A stretch of 64,000 nt of DNA from CAVPCY01 sp963770765. GTDB lineage: Bacteria > Actinomycetota > Coriobacteriia > Anaerosomatales > PHET01. Below are positions 62,717 to 64,000 of the stretch, one piece after another. The DNA lies in the NCBI GenBank assembly GCA_963770765.1, contig CAVYQS010000012.1:310001-374000 (forward strand), read 5' to 3'. The notes beneath the pieces were generated by a model. That model worked only from the letters and a program-made list of their open reading frames with translations, did no database searches and had not been told where the DNA came from. Within the stretch, counting starts at the first letter, position 1, and every line of letters begins with the position of its first letter. The position numbers and the translations under genes are program-made.

Positions 62717-64000
62717 CTACTCGAGTTCGGCGAGCTGCGCATCGACCAGCCCGAGTGCCTCGGTGAGCTGGGCGGCCTTGGCGCGGTCCTTCTCGACGAC
62801 ATCCGGCGAGGCCTTAGCGAGGAAGCCCGGATTCGCGAGTTTGCGCTCGAACCGGTCGAGGTCCGCGGCCAGCTTCGCGCGCTCCTTGGCCAAGCGAGCC
62901 GCTTCCGCGACGAAGTCAACGAGCCCCTCGAGAGGCACGTAGACCTCCATCCCGCTCGCGATCACCGTGGCCGAGTGCTCCGGCTTGACCGCGTCCACAC
63001 CCGCCGAGAACTCCGATACCCCGGCGAGCCGGTGCATCTCTCCGAACTCGGAGTTGACCCATTGGTCGTCGGCGTCGCCCGATGTCCTGATCACGACCGC
63101 GACTCCTTGCTTGGGAGGGATCGCGTAGCGGGCGCGGACTGCGCGAATGCCGGTGACGATGTCGATCAGCCGTGAGATCGATCGCTCGGCGCCCTCATCG
63201 GCGAAGCGCGAGAGCCCCGAGGCGCTGGGCCACGCAGCGATCATGAGCGATGCAGGCTCGCCGGACTCCGCGAGGGGCAGATTGCGCCAGATGGCCTCGG
63301 TCACGAAGGGCATCATGGGGTGCAGCAAGCGCAGAGCCTGGTCGAGCACGAACACGAGGATGCGCTGCACGCTCGCTCGCTCCTCCCCGCCCGCTTGGAG
63401 CCGCGCCTTCGCAAGCTCGATGTACCAGTCGCAGAACTCGTTCCAGAAGAAGTCGTACAGGGCGCGCGACACGTCGCCGAACTCGTAGGTATCGAGCCCC
63501 TCGTCCACGCGTGCGGACAGCTCAGCGAGCCGTGACAGGATCCAGCGGTCGGCGACCGTGTGGGCGACCGGTTCGCCCGGCACGTGACCTTCGAGGTTCA
63601 TGAGGACGAACCGGCTCGCATTCCAGATCTTGTTGGCGAAGTTCCGGCTCGATACGAGCTTCTCCTCGCTGAACTTGAGGTCTTGCGCGCCGGTCACCTG
63701 AAGCATCAGCCCGAAGCGCATGCCGTCGGCGCCGTAGTGGTCCATCAGGTCGAGTGGGTCGACGCCGGTGCCAAGCGACTTGCTCATCCGCTTGCCCTCG
63801 GCGTTGAAGACCGTGGGGTGGATGATGACGTCGTCGAAGGGTACCTTGCCGTCGACGAAGTACATGCCGCTCATGACCATGCGCGCCACCCACAGGAACA
63901 GGATGTCGCGGGCGGTGGACAGCACGCTCGTGGGATAGAAGTAGTCGACGCGAGGGTCAGCCTCCGGCCACCCGAGTGTCGCAAAAGGCCACAGCTGGCT
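62717..64000 (-). CDS. valS: Valyl-tRNA synthetase (C-terminal part; 5' end outside window)
   Basis: The frame runs open to the window edge, giving about 427 residues. It starts with the ValRS core segment LWPFATLGWPEADPRVDYFYPTSVL, continues through KRMSKSLGTGVDPLDL (the KMSKS loop) and the anticodon-binding helical domain, and ends with a C-terminal coiled-coil arm (LAKERAKLAADLDRFERKLANPGFLAKASPDVV). The HIGH motif and editing domain lie outside the window. Confidence 0.95.
   Translation of the reverse strand, partial: SQLWPFATLGWPEADPRVDYFYPTSVLSTARDILFLWVARMVMSGMYFVDGKVPFDDVIIHPTVFNAEGKRMSKSLGTGVDPLDLMDHYGADGMRFGLMLQVTGAQDLKFSEEKLVSSRNFANKIWNASRFVLMNLEGHVPGEPVAHTVADRWILSRLAELSARVDEGLDTYEFGDVSRALYDFFWNEFCDWYIELAKARLQAGGEERASVQRILVFVLDQALRLLHPMMPFVTEAIWRNLPLAESGEPASLMIAAWPSASGLSRFADEGAERSISRLIDIVTGIRAVRARYAIPPKQGVAVVIRTSGDADDQWVNSEFGEMHRLAGVSEFSAGVDAVKPEHSATVIASGMEVYVPLEGLVDFVAEAARLAKERAKLAADLDRFERKLANPGFLAKASPDVVEKDRAKAAQLTEALGLVDAQLAELE

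Overview
The window is GC-rich chromosomal DNA. It reads as a fragment of an anaerobic actinomycete-like bacterium, most plausibly Actinomycetota of the class Coriobacteriia or a close relative. The assignment is inferred from gene content: class II superoxide reductase, B12-dependent ribonucleotide reductase, a SOS box of the Gram-positive/actinobacterial type upstream of ruvCAB, frequent GTG/TTG starts and very tight gene packing. The 16S rRNA gene is complete, so a database search would settle the taxonomy. Nothing looks like a prophage, IS element, plasmid or CRISPR locus. The window is core genome with a few unusual accessory pieces.

Layout. 1-3.0 kb: folD (3' end off the window), an isochorismatase-fold hydrolase, superoxide reductase, a DUF6483-like protein and a small membrane protein. 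3.0-6.1 kb: ruvB, ruvA and ruvC (SOS-type operator) and yebC. 6.2-7.8 kb: pdxT and pdxS (PLP synthase). 7.8-16.8 kb: DUF3048 lipoprotein, lgt, LemA, rhomboid protease, azlC/azlD, DUF1015, an endonuclease III-like protein, two small Cys-rich proteins and a geranylgeranyl-reductase-like flavoprotein. 16.8-20.2 kb: dcd and nrdJ (paired NrdR boxes) and a NifU-domain protein. 20.4-25.6 kb: one complete rRNA operon (16S-23S-5S on the minus strand, no spacer tRNA) with a promoter and processing stems. 25.7-36.4 kb: tyrS, two class A penicillin-binding proteins flanking a U32 peptidase/RlhA-like gene, a NIF3-like protein and a DUF5658-like membrane protein.

36.4-45.2 kb: a complete arginine operon, argC-J-B-D-F-R-G-(TatA-like microprotein)-H, behind a promoter overlapped by an ARG box. 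It covers glutamate to arginine by the cyclic acetyl pathway. 45.3-49.2 kb: pheST with a phenylalanine T-box leader. 49.2-50.1 kb: a SipW-type signal peptidase and a TasA/camelysin-like candidate substrate. 50.2-51.8 kb: infC-rpmI-rplT with an attenuator leader and an apparent AUC start codon for infC. 51.8-58.8 kb: an Mrp/Mbh-type cation/proton antiporter cluster whose largest subunit is a tandem fusion of two antiporter modules. 58.8-64 kb: thrS, a double zinc-ribbon membrane protein, folC and valS (5' end off the window).

The most interesting items are: the fused two-module antiporter protein, whose second module lacks key charged residues; the possible antiterminator/terminator RNA between tyrS and the rRNA operon; a class A PBP carrying both PASTA and PKD domains; the SipW/TasA-like pair; and a set of readable regulatory sites (LexA, NrdR, ArgR, T-box, infC leader). 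All family calls come from motif recognition in the translated sequence; no database search was run.
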